The notes under the pieces: model-generated
Told to the model about the DNA's origin: nothing
The model's database searches: none
The model's input: the letters and a program-made list of their open reading frames with translations, nothing else
In this document: one piece after another, positions 1-8,678 of the stretch
Layout: each line of letters starts with the position of its first letter
How positions within the stretch are numbered: position 1 is the first letter of the stretch
Program-made: the position numbers and the translations under genes
Source of the DNA: Mycobacteroides sp. LB1
GTDB taxonomy: Bacteria; Actinomycetota; Actinomycetes; Mycobacteriales; Mycobacteriaceae
Direction: 5' to 3'
Length of the DNA stretch: 64,000 bases
Assembly (NCBI RefSeq): GCF_013449725.1
Contig: NZ_JACCFF010000004.1
Span: 124,001-188,000, forward strand

Positions 1-827
1 ATATCGAGCCCGGCGAGCTGCTCGCCATCGACGCGGACGGGGTGCGTTCGAGCCGCTTCGCCAGCGCGACGCCGAAGACCTGCGTCTTCGAATACGTCTA
101 TCTGGCCCGCCCCGACAGCATGCTTGACGGGCGGTCGGTGCACTCCACCCGCGTCGAGATCGGGCGCCGGCTTGCCGCCGAACACACCGTTGACGCAGAC
201 CTGGTGATCGGTGTTCCCGAGTCCGGCACACCCGCGGCCGTCGGCTATGCCCAGGGGTCGGGTATCCCTTATGGGCAGGGGTTGATGAAGAACGCCTACG
301 TGGGCCGCACCTTCATCCAGCCGTCGCAGACCATTCGTCAGCTCGGTATCCGCCTGAAGCTCAACCCGCTCCGCGAGGTCATCCGTGGCAAGCGGCTAGT
401 GGTGGTGGACGATTCGATCGTCCGCGGCAATACCCAACGGGCGCTGGTGCGGATGCTGCGCGAGGCGGGAGCGGCCGAGATACATGTGCGTATCGCCTCC
501 CCGCCGGTGCGTTGGCCATGCTTCTACGGCATCGACTTCGCTTCTCCCGCAGAACTTATCGCGAACGCGGTAGAGTCGGAGGACGAGATGCTGGATGGTG
601 TCCGCACCGCAATCGGTGCCGACAGTCTCGGCTACATCTCGGCCGAAGGAATGGTCGCGGCCACCCAGGAGCCTCGCTCACGGTTGTGCTGCGCATGTTT
701 CGACGGGAATTACCCGATCGAGCTGCCCAAGGAAACGGCATTGGGCAAGAACGTTGTCGAGCACATGCTCGCGGCGACCGCGCGGGAAACATCAAGCGAC
801 AGCGCTGATTCCGTCCAGACACACTAG
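1..827 (+). CDS. purF: Amidophosphoribosyltransferase, 3' part (5' end outside window)
   Basis: First committed step of purine synthesis: converts PRPP and glutamine to phosphoribosylamine in the cytoplasm. The visible frame is open from base 3 and gives about 274 residues, the C-terminal phosphoribosyltransferase half of a family usually near 500 residues; the N-terminal glutamine amidotransferase part lies upstream of the window. The PRPP-binding loop VVVDDSIVRGNT is clear, and LCCACFDGNYP near the end supplies cysteines of the type that bind the 4Fe-4S cluster in Gram-positive PurF. The stop overlaps the stop of the convergent gene by 4 bases. In M. tuberculosis purM follows directly; here it is about 16 kb away. 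Confidence 0.97.
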   Translation, partial: IEPGELLAIDADGVRSSRFASATPKTCVFEYVYLARPDSMLDGRSVHSTRVEIGRRLAAEHTVDADLVIGVPESGTPAAVGYAQGSGIPYGQGLMKNAYVGRTFIQPSQTIRQLGIRLKLNPLREVIRGKRLVVVDDSIVRGNTQRALVRMLREAGAAEIHVRIASPPVRWPCFYGIDFASPAELIANAVESEDEMLDGVRTAIGADSLGYISAEGMVAATQEPRSRLCCACFDGNYPIELPKETALGKNVVEHMLAATARETSSDSADSVQTH

Positions 828-1351
828 TCGCTACGTTCCTGGGGTGGGTACACCTCAACGACGGTGACATCCCGGAGGACCTTGAAGTTCTTTTTGATGA
901 TCTCAATCTGGGCGTCGATCATGCCCTCGAGCGCCGTCATGAAGGAATGGTGAAGGTCCCCGGTCAGGATGATTTCGTCGATCAGCACGAACAGCTCCGC
1001 CGTGACGGATGGCTTCTCCTCGTAGACGTTGAGCACGATGGTAGTGGTCGCGCCCTGCAGTCCTTTCGACACGACCTGATAGCGGCCCCGACGGGTGGCG
1101 AGAAGTTCTGCCTTCTGGGTGGTTTCGACAACCTCCCACTCGATGGGCATCATGAGGCCGGCGAGTCCGGTCAATGTGGTGAATCTGTCTCCAGCGGTGA
1201 GGTCGCCGAGGCGACGACGCTGATCGGCAGAGGCGATGGGTGCGTGATTGCCGGGTTCGATGTCGTCTGCCGACGGTAACTCGAGTTTCGACACGAAGTA
1301 GATGGCCTCAAGGCTGCGGGTGACCTCGAAACGCCGTTCAGCCGATAGCAA
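824..1351 (-). CDS. Hypothetical protein, possible SRPBCC-like fold
   Basis: 175 residues, family not recognised. The pattern of alternating strands (EWEVVETTQKAELLATRRG, TTTIVLNVYEE, AELFVLIDEIIL) followed by one long C-terminal helix (residues about 135-160) resembles a SRPBCC/polyketide-cyclase-like fold; this is inference from composition only. No signal peptide or membrane segment. The start is TTG with GGAAG about 6 bases upstream; a GTG nine codons further in is an alternative. It is convergent with purF, overlapping its stop. Confidence 0.6.
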   Translation of the reverse strand: MLSAERRFEVTRSLEAIYFVSKLELPSADDIEPGNHAPIASADQRRRLGDLTAGDRFTTLTGLAGLMMPIEWEVVETTQKAELLATRRGRYQVVSKGLQGATTTIVLNVYEEKPSVTAELFVLIDEIILTGDLHHSFMTALEGMIDAQIEIIKKNFKVLRDVTVVEVYPPQERSD

Positions 1352-1427
1352 ACTTCCGCCCCCTTGGATCTTATTTGCCCGAGGTTATGTGACGGATGGG
1401 ACGTACGCGATGACCGAATCAAGCGAA

Positions 1428-2441
1428 TTACTTGACCGAACGCGCACACGCCCGGTACTGAGCCGGTGACGAGCCTGTCCATCGGCGAAATGCTCGGGTG
1501 AACGCGCTGACTTCAGAGAAGCCCAGGCGACTCGAGAGGTCGGTGAGCGATTCCTTCTCGCTCTCAAGGCTTTCGATGGCCTCATCGCGAAGTGTCGCGT
1601 CGCGGATCTCCCGGACCGAGGTGCCGAACTCAGCCCGCAGGGTTCGTTGCAGGGCCGAAGAGGTTATACCGAGCATGCCCGCGATCTCGCCGACGGCGGC
1701 GACTCTATGCCCAACTCCTGTCTGGACGATGCGCCGGATTCGGTCCGGCAGCTCCGTCTGGAAATCGCGCGTTTCAAACCACACCTTGTCGGGGTGATCG
1801 AAGAGTGTCGTTATCTCCGACTCCGTACGAAGGATTGGTGCATCCACCAGATCGGCATCGAGAACCAGTGCCGCAGAATCGCTATCGAAACGGATAGGGG
1901 CGTTGAATATGTCGCTGTGCTCCGAGTGCCCGTCGGGTTGTGGGTGGGGGAGGTGCACGTACTCGACTCGGACTGGGCGCATGGTCATCCAGCTCAACAT
2001 CAGGACCGCGATGGTCATCGCCCACTCGGTACCTGGGATCCCCGGCAAGCGGAGAGTGGACACGTCCACAGAGATGGTCGCGCGCCGGCCCGATCTGGAC
2101 GTGACGAAGGTGGGTGCCCCCAACACCGCCTCTCCGAACGCGGTCCACCGGTCGAACACGGCGGTTAAGGTTCGGGCCGTCGCCAGGCTGAACAACAGCA
2201 TGCGGATGGTGCCGGAGGGGACCGGGATGGTGCTCATGCCGAATGATTCGTCATTGGTCCGGGAGTACCCCGTGTGCACGAGTGTCCGTACCTGCTCAGG
2301 GGAGATCGACACCGGCTCGCCTTCGAGGAGACGTGGTGAAATCCCCGCCTCCATCAGCATTTTGGCTGCATCTGCACCGCGCTGTCGTACCTGATCGACG
2401 GCGGCGGTGCCCCATCGTGCCGGGATCGACACCTCTGCCAC
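1428..2441 (-). CDS. AraC-family transcriptional regulator
   Basis: 337 residues. The N-terminal two thirds match the arabinose-binding-like (PF12625 type) ligand domain typical of the OruR/ArgR-like AraC subfamily. The C-terminal 90 residues form the double helix-turn-helix (AVGEIAGMLGITSSALQRTL and DLSSRLGFSEVSAFTRAFRR, ending FRRWTGSSPAQYR). GTG start with a good GGAGGTG ribosome site just upstream. The target is not evident: neighbours on both sides are transcribed as separate units. Such regulators in mycobacteria often control lipid or amino-acid catabolism; nothing here assigns a ligand. Confidence 0.85.
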   Translation of the reverse strand: MAEVSIPARWGTAAVDQVRQRGADAAKMLMEAGISPRLLEGEPVSISPEQVRTLVHTGYSRTNDESFGMSTIPVPSGTIRMLLFSLATARTLTAVFDRWTAFGEAVLGAPTFVTSRSGRRATISVDVSTLRLPGIPGTEWAMTIAVLMLSWMTMRPVRVEYVHLPHPQPDGHSEHSDIFNAPIRFDSDSAALVLDADLVDAPILRTESEITTLFDHPDKVWFETRDFQTELPDRIRRIVQTGVGHRVAAVGEIAGMLGITSSALQRTLRAEFGTSVREIRDATLRDEAIESLESEKESLTDLSSRLGFSEVSAFTRAFRRWTGSSPAQYRACARSVK

Positions 2442-2561
2442 GCCACCTCCTGAACACTGACCCAGGAAAGATCTTGGTATAGATCGTTGCCGGATTCAAC
2501 TATTGGGCGACCGGTGTTCTGTCTGGGTATGCATGGCCGAGGAGGTGAACAGGGCGAGCGG

Positions 2562-3032
2562 CTAGCTCCCGGAGTACCGGGGAACGTCGATTCCCCTTGT
2601 GCGCAATGATTCCGAGACCTTGCCCAGCAAGCGCAGCAGCTCGTCCTGTTCCTTTGTGCTCAAGTCGTCGAAGAGGGCCGCCGCGGCCGACTGGGATGGA
2701 CCAAGCTCTGTCAGTGCGAACCGCCTTCCGGTGTCGGTGATCTCGAGGCAGGTGATCCGGCGGTCGCGCTGATGCGGCACCCTGCGGACCAGGCCCTCCT
2801 TCTCGAGTCCGTCGATCAGGACGGTCATGCTCCGTGGCGACATGCCGAGATGTTCGCCAATTTCGCTCATCCCGGCCGGATCGGTCCGGGTGGTCAGAGC
2901 GATCAGAACACTCGCACGGGGGATGGTCATGCCGCCCTCGGTGGTGATGTTCATCCGCGACCAGGTGGTGACGGCCTTCGCCGATTTGACGAATGTGAAG
3001 AGCAGCTCGAGATTCCTATCGGTACTTGACAT
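2562..3032 (-). CDS. MarR-family transcriptional regulator
   Basis: 156 residues from the ATG at 3032; a TTG five codons upstream is possible but would lie inside a palindrome. Winged-helix core with PAGMSEIGEHLGMSPRSMTVLIDGLEKEGLVRRVPHQRDRR, the recognition helix and the wing with the usual D-R-R of MarR proteins. Divergent from the SDR gene at 3106, with a perfect 14-base palindrome between the two starts, so it probably represses itself and that SDR. No strong ribosome site precedes the ATG, so a leaderless or near-leaderless transcript is possible. Confidence 0.85.
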   Translation of the reverse strand: MSSTDRNLELLFTFVKSAKAVTTWSRMNITTEGGMTIPRASVLIALTTRTDPAGMSEIGEHLGMSPRSMTVLIDGLEKEGLVRRVPHQRDRRITCLEITDTGRRFALTELGPSQSAAAALFDDLSTKEQDELLRLLGKVSESLRTRGIDVPRYSGS

Positions 3033-3040
3033 TCCAACTC

Positions 3041-3054
3041 TTATCAATTGATAA
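3041..3054. promoter_or_regulatory. Probable MarR operator (perfect 14-bp palindrome)
   Basis: TTATCAATTGATAA is a perfect palindrome in the intergenic region between the divergent MarR gene and the SDR gene. A related half site (TTGATAT) lies about 10 bases further towards the SDR. Size and AT content fit MarR operators; assignment is by position. Confidence 0.65.
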
Positions 3055-3105
3055 TATCCGTGTTGATATATTCGCCTAGATCTTAGACCTCGTGGGAGAG
3101 CAAGC

Positions 3106-4017
3106 GTGCCTCAATCGCCGCAGCGCGTGATCGTTATGACCGGGGCCACCGGTGGCCTCGGTGCCCAAGCAGCCAAAATTCTTGCCGAACAACCTGATAT
3201 CCGCCTGATCGTGGGCGCGCGCGGTACTGGACGGAGTGTGCCGGGGGCCGAGGTGCTCCCGCTTGACCTGGTCTCCTTGAATAGCGTTCGAAGCTTCGCC
3301 GACGCCGTGAGTCAGCTACTTGGCGATACTCCGATCCACGCACTGGTGCTCAACGCCGGGCTGCAGTTCCGCGACGCACAACACCGAACGGAGGACGGTT
3401 TCGAAACGACCTTCGCCGCCAATCACCTGGGTCACTATCTCCTGGCGCGGCTGCTGTTGCCCAATATTGCCGAGAAGGGTCTGCTGCTGATCACTACCAG
3501 CGACACGCATGATCCGGCGATCATCCCGTTCGCGCCGCGTGCGCTTGAGCCCCAGAAGCTGGCGCATCCAGAGAGTGGGGGCGCCGCGGCAGGATTCCGG
3601 GCGTATGCCGCTTCGAAGCTGTGCAATCTGCTTACCGCCCGATCGTTCGCCGCGCGTGCGGATGTGACACGTCGTGGCATCGAGGTGATCGCCTACAACC
3701 CGGGCCTCACCCTGGGTACCTCGTTGGCGGCTCCGGACTCGGCGGCAGTACGGCTGATAAGTGTCGGGCTGCGTCCCGCGATGCGATTGATCTCCCGGTT
3801 CCGTCCGCAGTTCCATCCCGGGACGGCTGAACGCGCGGGGGAGGCACTCGCCGAGCTCACACTCGGTGCCGTAGCGCCGCCGCCTGGACGCATCTACGTA
3901 TCATTGGTCAAGGGGGACATCACTTTTCCCGACCCCGCCCCTTTGGCGCAAAGCGATGAGGCGCGCGATCGGCTGTGGCGAGAGAGCGCCACGATGGTGG
4001 GGCTAGAGCCGGCCTGA
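3106..4017 (+). CDS. Short-chain dehydrogenase/reductase (SDR)
   Basis: 303 residues, GTG start with GGGAG a few bases upstream. Rossmann fold with the nucleotide motif TGATGGLG near residue 13, the structural motif LNAG near residue 84 and the catalytic YAASK near residue 168. The longer C-terminal part resembles the retinol-dehydrogenase/protochlorophyllide-reductase-like SDRs that mycobacteria have in many copies. Divergent from a MarR regulator with a palindrome between, so expression is probably induced by an unidentified small molecule. Substrate unknown. Its 3' end overlaps the 3' end of the convergent epimerase gene by 15 bases. Confidence 0.88.
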   Translation: MPQSPQRVIVMTGATGGLGAQAAKILAEQPDIRLIVGARGTGRSVPGAEVLPLDLVSLNSVRSFADAVSQLLGDTPIHALVLNAGLQFRDAQHRTEDGFETTFAANHLGHYLLARLLLPNIAEKGLLLITTSDTHDPAIIPFAPRALEPQKLAHPESGGAAAGFRAYAASKLCNLLTARSFAARADVTRRGIEVIAYNPGLTLGTSLAAPDSAAVRLISVGLRPAMRLISRFRPQFHPGTAERAGEALAELTLGAVAPPPGRIYVSLVKGDITFPDPAPLAQSDEARDRLWRESATMVGLEPA

Positions 4018-4983
4018 GCTGACGAAGAAGTCGACGAGCTCGTTGACTGTCGTCTCGATCGGGCGTGGGTCGTAGCCCAGCTCGGTACGGGCCTTGGTGA
4101 TATCGACAGCGGGGGACACCGTCAGCTTGTTGAACGCGGCACGGCTCAGCGCATCATTCTTCAGCAGCTTGCCGAGCGGCTCGATGACCGGAATCGCTGC
4201 GTTGAGCAGACTCATGGGCAGTGCGAACAGCGGGCCGCGCTTGCCCACGTGCTGTGCGGCCAGGCGACACACCTGCAGTAGGCCGCCCGTGTGTCCGCCA
4301 AGCAGGTAGTTCTCGCCGGTCCGCCCCTTCTCGCCGGCCAGGTACAGCCCGGCCGCGACATCGCGGGCATCCACCAGGTCATACGTGCTGGCGACCATCG
4401 CGGGCAGCCGCCCGCGGGCGCTGTCGAACAGCAGCTTGTTAATGCGTGACAGTGGCGATGGAGCAGCCAGATCCACCGGGCCATAGACCCCGGTGGGGTT
4501 ACCGATGACTGCGTCCAGACCTGATTCGATGGCCTCGCGTACGGCCACTTCGCCACCCCATTTGGAGCGCTGGTAGACGGGCAGGTCAGCACTCGTCGAG
4601 CGTGGAGACTTCTCATCGATGGTGGCCACGCTGTTGGAGTACGAGTCGATCGAGCTGCAGTGCACCATACGGCGGGCGCCGACCGCGAGGGCGGCTTGCG
4701 CGACGGTGCGGGCACCCTCGGTGTTGATGCGCCAGCACAGCTCGTCCTCGTGCTTGAGGGTGATGACGGCGACCAAGTGGTAGACCACCTCGACGCCGTC
4801 GAGGGCCTTCGTCATCGAGTCGAGGTCGAGGACATTGCCGGATACCCAGGTAACGGCCGGGCGGGTCTCTGGCGAGCTGGGCACCGCGCGGTCAATGGCG
4901 ACCACCTCATGGCCGTTTTCCACCAGTAGATTGACCAGGTTGGTGCCAATGAAGCCGGCGGCTCCGGTGACGGCAGTCTTCAT
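4003..4983 (-). CDS. NAD-dependent epimerase/dehydratase family protein
   Basis: 326 residues starting MKTAVTGAAGFIGTNLV at 4983; the frame stays open upstream to 5256 but that extension looks non-coding, and GGGACG precedes this ATG. Extended SDR: GAAGFIG nucleotide-binding loop at residues 7-13, YQRSK (Tyr-Lys catalytic pair) around residue 145, and a C-terminal substrate domain. Family members act on nucleotide sugars, steroids or dihydroflavonols; substrate not predictable here. It is divergent from the ABC transporter operon at 5138 and convergent with the SDR at 3106. Confidence 0.88.
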   Translation of the reverse strand: MKTAVTGAAGFIGTNLVNLLVENGHEVVAIDRAVPSSPETRPAVTWVSGNVLDLDSMTKALDGVEVVYHLVAVITLKHEDELCWRINTEGARTVAQAALAVGARRMVHCSSIDSYSNSVATIDEKSPRSTSADLPVYQRSKWGGEVAVREAIESGLDAVIGNPTGVYGPVDLAAPSPLSRINKLLFDSARGRLPAMVASTYDLVDARDVAAGLYLAGEKGRTGENYLLGGHTGGLLQVCRLAAQHVGKRGPLFALPMSLLNAAIPVIEPLGKLLKNDALSRAAFNKLTVSPAVDITKARTELGYDPRPIETTVNELVDFFVSSGRL

Positions 4984-5137
4984 CTTCGTCCCTTGTGTGG
5001 CTCGGGTGTCTTGACCGCCGGGCGCTCGTGCGGACGACGGGATCGCAACCAACCTACCTAACGCTCGCTTGGTAAGCCTTGTGACATGTATTGCACCGCA
5101 CCCGGCAGGTTGAGGCAAGAGTTGCCATACTCGTCGG

Positions 5138-6715
5138 ATGCGCAAACTGGCAGTGGCCGCATCCGTGCTGCTCCTGGCGGGGTGTGGGATCGGGCGGCCA
5201 CCGGGTGCCGTCGATGGCGAATACCTCACAGTGGGGACTACCGACCGGGTATCCACCCTTGACCCGGCGGGGGCTTACGACAACGGGTCCTTCCAGGTGG
5301 AGAACCAGGTCTACCCCTTCCTGATGAACTTCACCCCGGGGACCGGTGACCTCAAACCCGACCTGGCCGCGTCGTGCGGATTCAAGAACCCCACGCTCTA
5401 CAGCTGCACACTCAAACCTGGCTCGGTGTTCGCCAACGGCCACAAGCTGACGTCATCGGATGTGAAGTACTCGTATGACCGCGAACGTGTCATCGATGAT
5501 CCCAACGGGCCGCAATCGCTGCTGGCCAACCTCGACCGTGTGGAGGCACCCGACGACCTGACCGTCGACTTCCGGCTCAAACTCCCCAACGACCAGACTT
5601 TCCCCCAGGTGCTGGCCACCAATGCCGGGCCGATCATCGACGAAGAGGTCTTTCCTCCCGACCGGCTGCTCGACGATGACGCCATCGCCAAGGCGGAGCC
5701 CTTCGCCGGCCCGTACACGATCACCTCGCACAGCAAGAACCAGCTGATCGGCTTGCGCGCCAATCCTCGCTACGTGGGCGGGCTGGGTAAGCCGCAGTGG
5801 GAACTGATCGGCATCAAGTACTACACCGGTGGCGAGAACCTCAAGATCGACATCGAGAACCGGGCCATCGACGTGGCCTACCGGAGCCTGTCGCCCAACG
5901 ACATCGAGACACTCCGGGTCAATCCGCGCCTCGCCGTGCACGAGGGCCCCGGTGGTGAGCTCAGGTACATAGTCTTCAATCTCAAGACCATGCCGGGCGA
6001 TACGGACGCGCAGAAGCTCGCGATCCGCAAGGCCGTCTCATCGCTGGTCGACCGTGAGGCATTGTCCCGCAACGTATACAAGGGCATCTATACCCCGGCG
6101 TATTCAGTAGTGCCCGACTCTATGCCGGGTGCCGTTGAATCGTTCAAGAACCTCTACGGAGCCAAGCCCAATGTCGAGCTGGCACGAAAGCTTTTGTCGG
6201 ATGCCAATATTCCCCTGCCGGTGCTGATCAACCTGCAATACAACCCGGACCACTACGGGGGAAACTCGTCGGAGGAATACGCGGCGGTCAAGGGCCAGCT
6301 CGAAGCTTCTGGCTTGTTCCGGGTGGATTTGCAGTCCACCGAGTGGGTCGCCTACCAGGAGCGGCGGTCATCGGACTCGTACCCCGTTTACCAGTTCGGC
6401 TGGTTCCCTGATTTCCCCGACCCGGACAACTATCTGACCCCGTTCTTCATGCCGGACAACATGGTGGTGAACCATTTCTCCAGCGACACCATCACCCGGC
6501 TCATCACCGCCGAGGCCACCGAGCCGGACCGCGCCAAACGTCTGGGCATCATCGGCCAGATCCAGGATCTGATGGCGCGCGACTACATTTCGACACTGCC
6601 GCTGCTCACCGGGAAACAGATTGCGGTGTCGGTGAAGAACGTCGACGGGATCAAGCTCGGTCCGTCGTTCAAGTTCCAGTTCACTCCGCTGAAGAAGACG
6701 GGTAGCACCGCATGA
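5138..6715 (+). CDS. dppA: Peptide/dipeptide ABC transporter substrate-binding lipoprotein
   Basis: 525 residues. Secreted lipoprotein: MRKLAVAASVLLLAGC, lipobox with Cys at residue 16. The rest is a solute-binding protein family 5 (OppA/DppA) fold: the opening YLTVGTTDRVSTLDPAGAYD, the SSDVKYSYDRER segment and WFPDFPDPDNYLTPFF are typical. First gene of a four-gene operon: its stop overlaps the start of the permease by 4 bases. Order (binding protein, two permeases, fused double ATPase) is that of mycobacterial dppABCD (Rv3666c-Rv3663c); M. tuberculosis DppA binds peptides and haem. The symbol is by operon layout and length, and an opp-type role cannot be excluded. Confidence 0.85.
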   Translation: MRKLAVAASVLLLAGCGIGRPPGAVDGEYLTVGTTDRVSTLDPAGAYDNGSFQVENQVYPFLMNFTPGTGDLKPDLAASCGFKNPTLYSCTLKPGSVFANGHKLTSSDVKYSYDRERVIDDPNGPQSLLANLDRVEAPDDLTVDFRLKLPNDQTFPQVLATNAGPIIDEEVFPPDRLLDDDAIAKAEPFAGPYTITSHSKNQLIGLRANPRYVGGLGKPQWELIGIKYYTGGENLKIDIENRAIDVAYRSLSPNDIETLRVNPRLAVHEGPGGELRYIVFNLKTMPGDTDAQKLAIRKAVSSLVDREALSRNVYKGIYTPAYSVVPDSMPGAVESFKNLYGAKPNVELARKLLSDANIPLPVLINLQYNPDHYGGNSSEEYAAVKGQLEASGLFRVDLQSTEWVAYQERRSSDSYPVYQFGWFPDFPDPDNYLTPFFMPDNMVVNHFSSDTITRLITAEATEPDRAKRLGIIGQIQDLMARDYISTLPLLTGKQIAVSVKNVDGIKLGPSFKFQFTPLKKTGSTA

Positions 6716-7737
6716 GTACCACGTTGCTTCGCTATCTCGGGGTGCGCCTGGCGCTCATCATTCCGACAGCGTGGATCCTGATGACACTGGTTTTCGTCCT
6801 CATGCGCGGTATCGGCGATCCCATCACCGCCCAGGCCGGCGGCAGGCTCACCCCGGCGGAGATCGCTAAACGTAAGGCCGATGCGGGATTCGACCGGCCG
6901 ATCTGGACGCAGTACTGGGAATACCTCACGGGTGTGCTGCGTGGTGACTTCGGCCGCACCCTCACCGACAAGCGGTCGATCACCGACATCATCGTGGTCA
7001 ACGGTGCCGCCACCCTGGAGCTCGCGGTCGGCGCAATCATCCTGGCGCTGTTGCTGGGGATTCCCTTGGGGCGCCTGGCCGCAACTCATCGCGACAAGAT
7101 CACCGATGTGTCCTTGCGGATGGCGGCGGTGCTGTTCTACGCCGCCCCGGTGTTCTTCGTGGCGATCCTGCTCAAGTTGTTCTTCTCGGTGAAACTCGGG
7201 TGGCTGCCGGCATCGGGGCGTAGCACCGTCGGTACGGAGATCGCGCTTGACGCCATGCCGCACCGCACCCATCTGTTGTTGGTGGACACCGTGCTGTACG
7301 GCAACGGCGCATATTTCGTGGACGCGCTCAAGCATCTGGTGTTGCCCGTGCTGGCCCTCGGCCTGCTGACCGCCGGAGTGTTCCTACGCTTGGTGCGAGT
7401 CAATCTTTTGCAGACGCTGCGTGCCGGATACGTGGATGCCGCCCGGGCACGCGGGCTGTCGGAGAGGGTTGTCGTCGGACGGCACGCCTTCCGGAACTCG
7501 CTGGTGCCGGTGGTCACGGTAATGGGAATGCAGATCGCCATGCTGCTTGCCGGGGCCGTACTCACTGAGACCGCATTTGAATGGAACGGATTGGGTTCGC
7601 AACTGGCGCACTATCTTTCGGCGCGCGACTTCGTCGCGGTGCAGGGTATCGTCACCGTGATCGCGATCATCGTCGCGGTGATGAGCTTCGTCATCGACGT
7701 GGCGGTCGCGTACATCGACCCGAGGGTGAGGTTCTGA
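6712..7737 (+). CDS. dppB: Peptide ABC transporter permease, DppB/OppB type
   Basis: 341 residues, six predicted membrane segments: one at the N-terminus (LALIIPTAWILMTLVFVLM), a periplasmic stretch, then five. The cytoplasmic EAA-type loop that contacts the ATPase is visible as DAARARGLSERVVVGRHAFRNSLVP. Start overlaps the binding-protein stop (ATGA), and the stop overlaps the next start by one base, so the operon is translationally coupled. The long periplasmic segment after the first helix is usual for DppB/OppB. Confidence 0.9.
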   Translation: MSTTLLRYLGVRLALIIPTAWILMTLVFVLMRGIGDPITAQAGGRLTPAEIAKRKADAGFDRPIWTQYWEYLTGVLRGDFGRTLTDKRSITDIIVVNGAATLELAVGAIILALLLGIPLGRLAATHRDKITDVSLRMAAVLFYAAPVFFVAILLKLFFSVKLGWLPASGRSTVGTEIALDAMPHRTHLLLVDTVLYGNGAYFVDALKHLVLPVLALGLLTAGVFLRLVRVNLLQTLRAGYVDAARARGLSERVVVGRHAFRNSLVPVVTVMGMQIAMLLAGAVLTETAFEWNGLGSQLAHYLSARDFVAVQGIVTVIAIIVAVMSFVIDVAVAYIDPRVRF

Positions 7738-8678
7738 TGACGACATCGGTCAAGGAGTCGTTCGGCGCCCGACTGCGTAGGCTGCCGGGTCTGAGCCTGC
7801 TGCGTTCCGCCTATGGTCTGCAACGGTTCACGCTGGTGTCCGGACTGGTCCTCGTCACCGGTTTTATCCTCGTTGCGATACTGGCACCTTTGTTGGCGCC
7901 GTATGGGTTCTCGCAAACCAGTGTGGACGGTGTCGATTTCGTGCGACAGCAGGCGCCGTCGTGGCAGCACTGGTTCGGTACCTCGGTGCGGGGCGAAGAT
8001 GTGTTCTCGCGCGTGCTGTTCGGTGCCCGCACCGCGCTGCTGGTCATCGTGACCTCGCTGGTGGTCTCCCTGCCGGTGGGTGTGGCGCTGGGTCTGACCT
8101 CCGGATACCTGGGCGGTTGGTTGGACCGCGGGCTGGTGCTGGTGACGGATGCGCTGTATGCCATGCCCTCGCTGCTGCTGGCCATCGTGGTGTCGATCGC
8201 GGTCACCGGAGGGCAATCCAGTACCGGCGGAGGCATTCTCGCGGCGGCCATCGCCATCATGGCCGTGTTCGTACCACAGTACTTTCGGGTGGTGCGTAAC
8301 GCCACCGTCGGTATCAAACAGGAGCCTTTCGTGGATGCCGCACGGGTGACCGGCGCAAGTACCCCGCGAATCCTGTTCCGGCACATCCTCTCCAATGTCA
8401 CCTCGTCATTGCCGGTCATCATCACCCTCAACGGTGCCGAAGCCATCCTGACGTTGGCCGGGCTCGGATTTCTTGGGTTCGGCATCGAACCGACCCAGGC
8501 CGCCGAATGGGGCTACGACCTGAACAAGGCGCTATCGGATGTGGCGAACGGCATTTGGTGGACGGGGGTTTTCCCCGGTACGGCCATCGTGCTGGTGGTG
8601 CTCGGCATGACGCTGGTGGGCGAGAGCCTCAACGAGGTCATCAATCCTCTCCTGCGGACACGGCGAGGTGACGCGTGA
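7737..8678 (+). CDS. dppC: Peptide ABC transporter permease, DppC/OppC type
   Basis: 313 residues from ATG 7737 (TGATG overlap with dppB stop). An open frame reaches back to 7581 but lies inside dppB. Membrane segment near residues 35-55 (LVSGLVLVTGFILVAILAPLLAPYGF), a periplasmic section with HWFGTSVRGEDVFSRVLFGARTALLV (DppC/OppC signature), then five helices; EAA loop DAARVTGASTPRILFRHILSN. Forms a heterodimer channel with the DppB-type permease. Confidence 0.9.
   Translation: MTTSVKESFGARLRRLPGLSLLRSAYGLQRFTLVSGLVLVTGFILVAILAPLLAPYGFSQTSVDGVDFVRQQAPSWQHWFGTSVRGEDVFSRVLFGARTALLVIVTSLVVSLPVGVALGLTSGYLGGWLDRGLVLVTDALYAMPSLLLAIVVSIAVTGGQSSTGGGILAAAIAIMAVFVPQYFRVVRNATVGIKQEPFVDAARVTGASTPRILFRHILSNVTSSLPVIITLNGAEAILTLAGLGFLGFGIEPTQAAEWGYDLNKALSDVANGIWWTGVFPGTAIVLVVLGMTLVGESLNEVINPLLRTRRGDA

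Noticed and set aside
4984..5256. N-terminal extension of the epimerase
   Set aside because: Not protein-like, and the nucleotide-binding motif starts a few residues after the ATG at 4983; the region is the promoter area of the divergent transporter.
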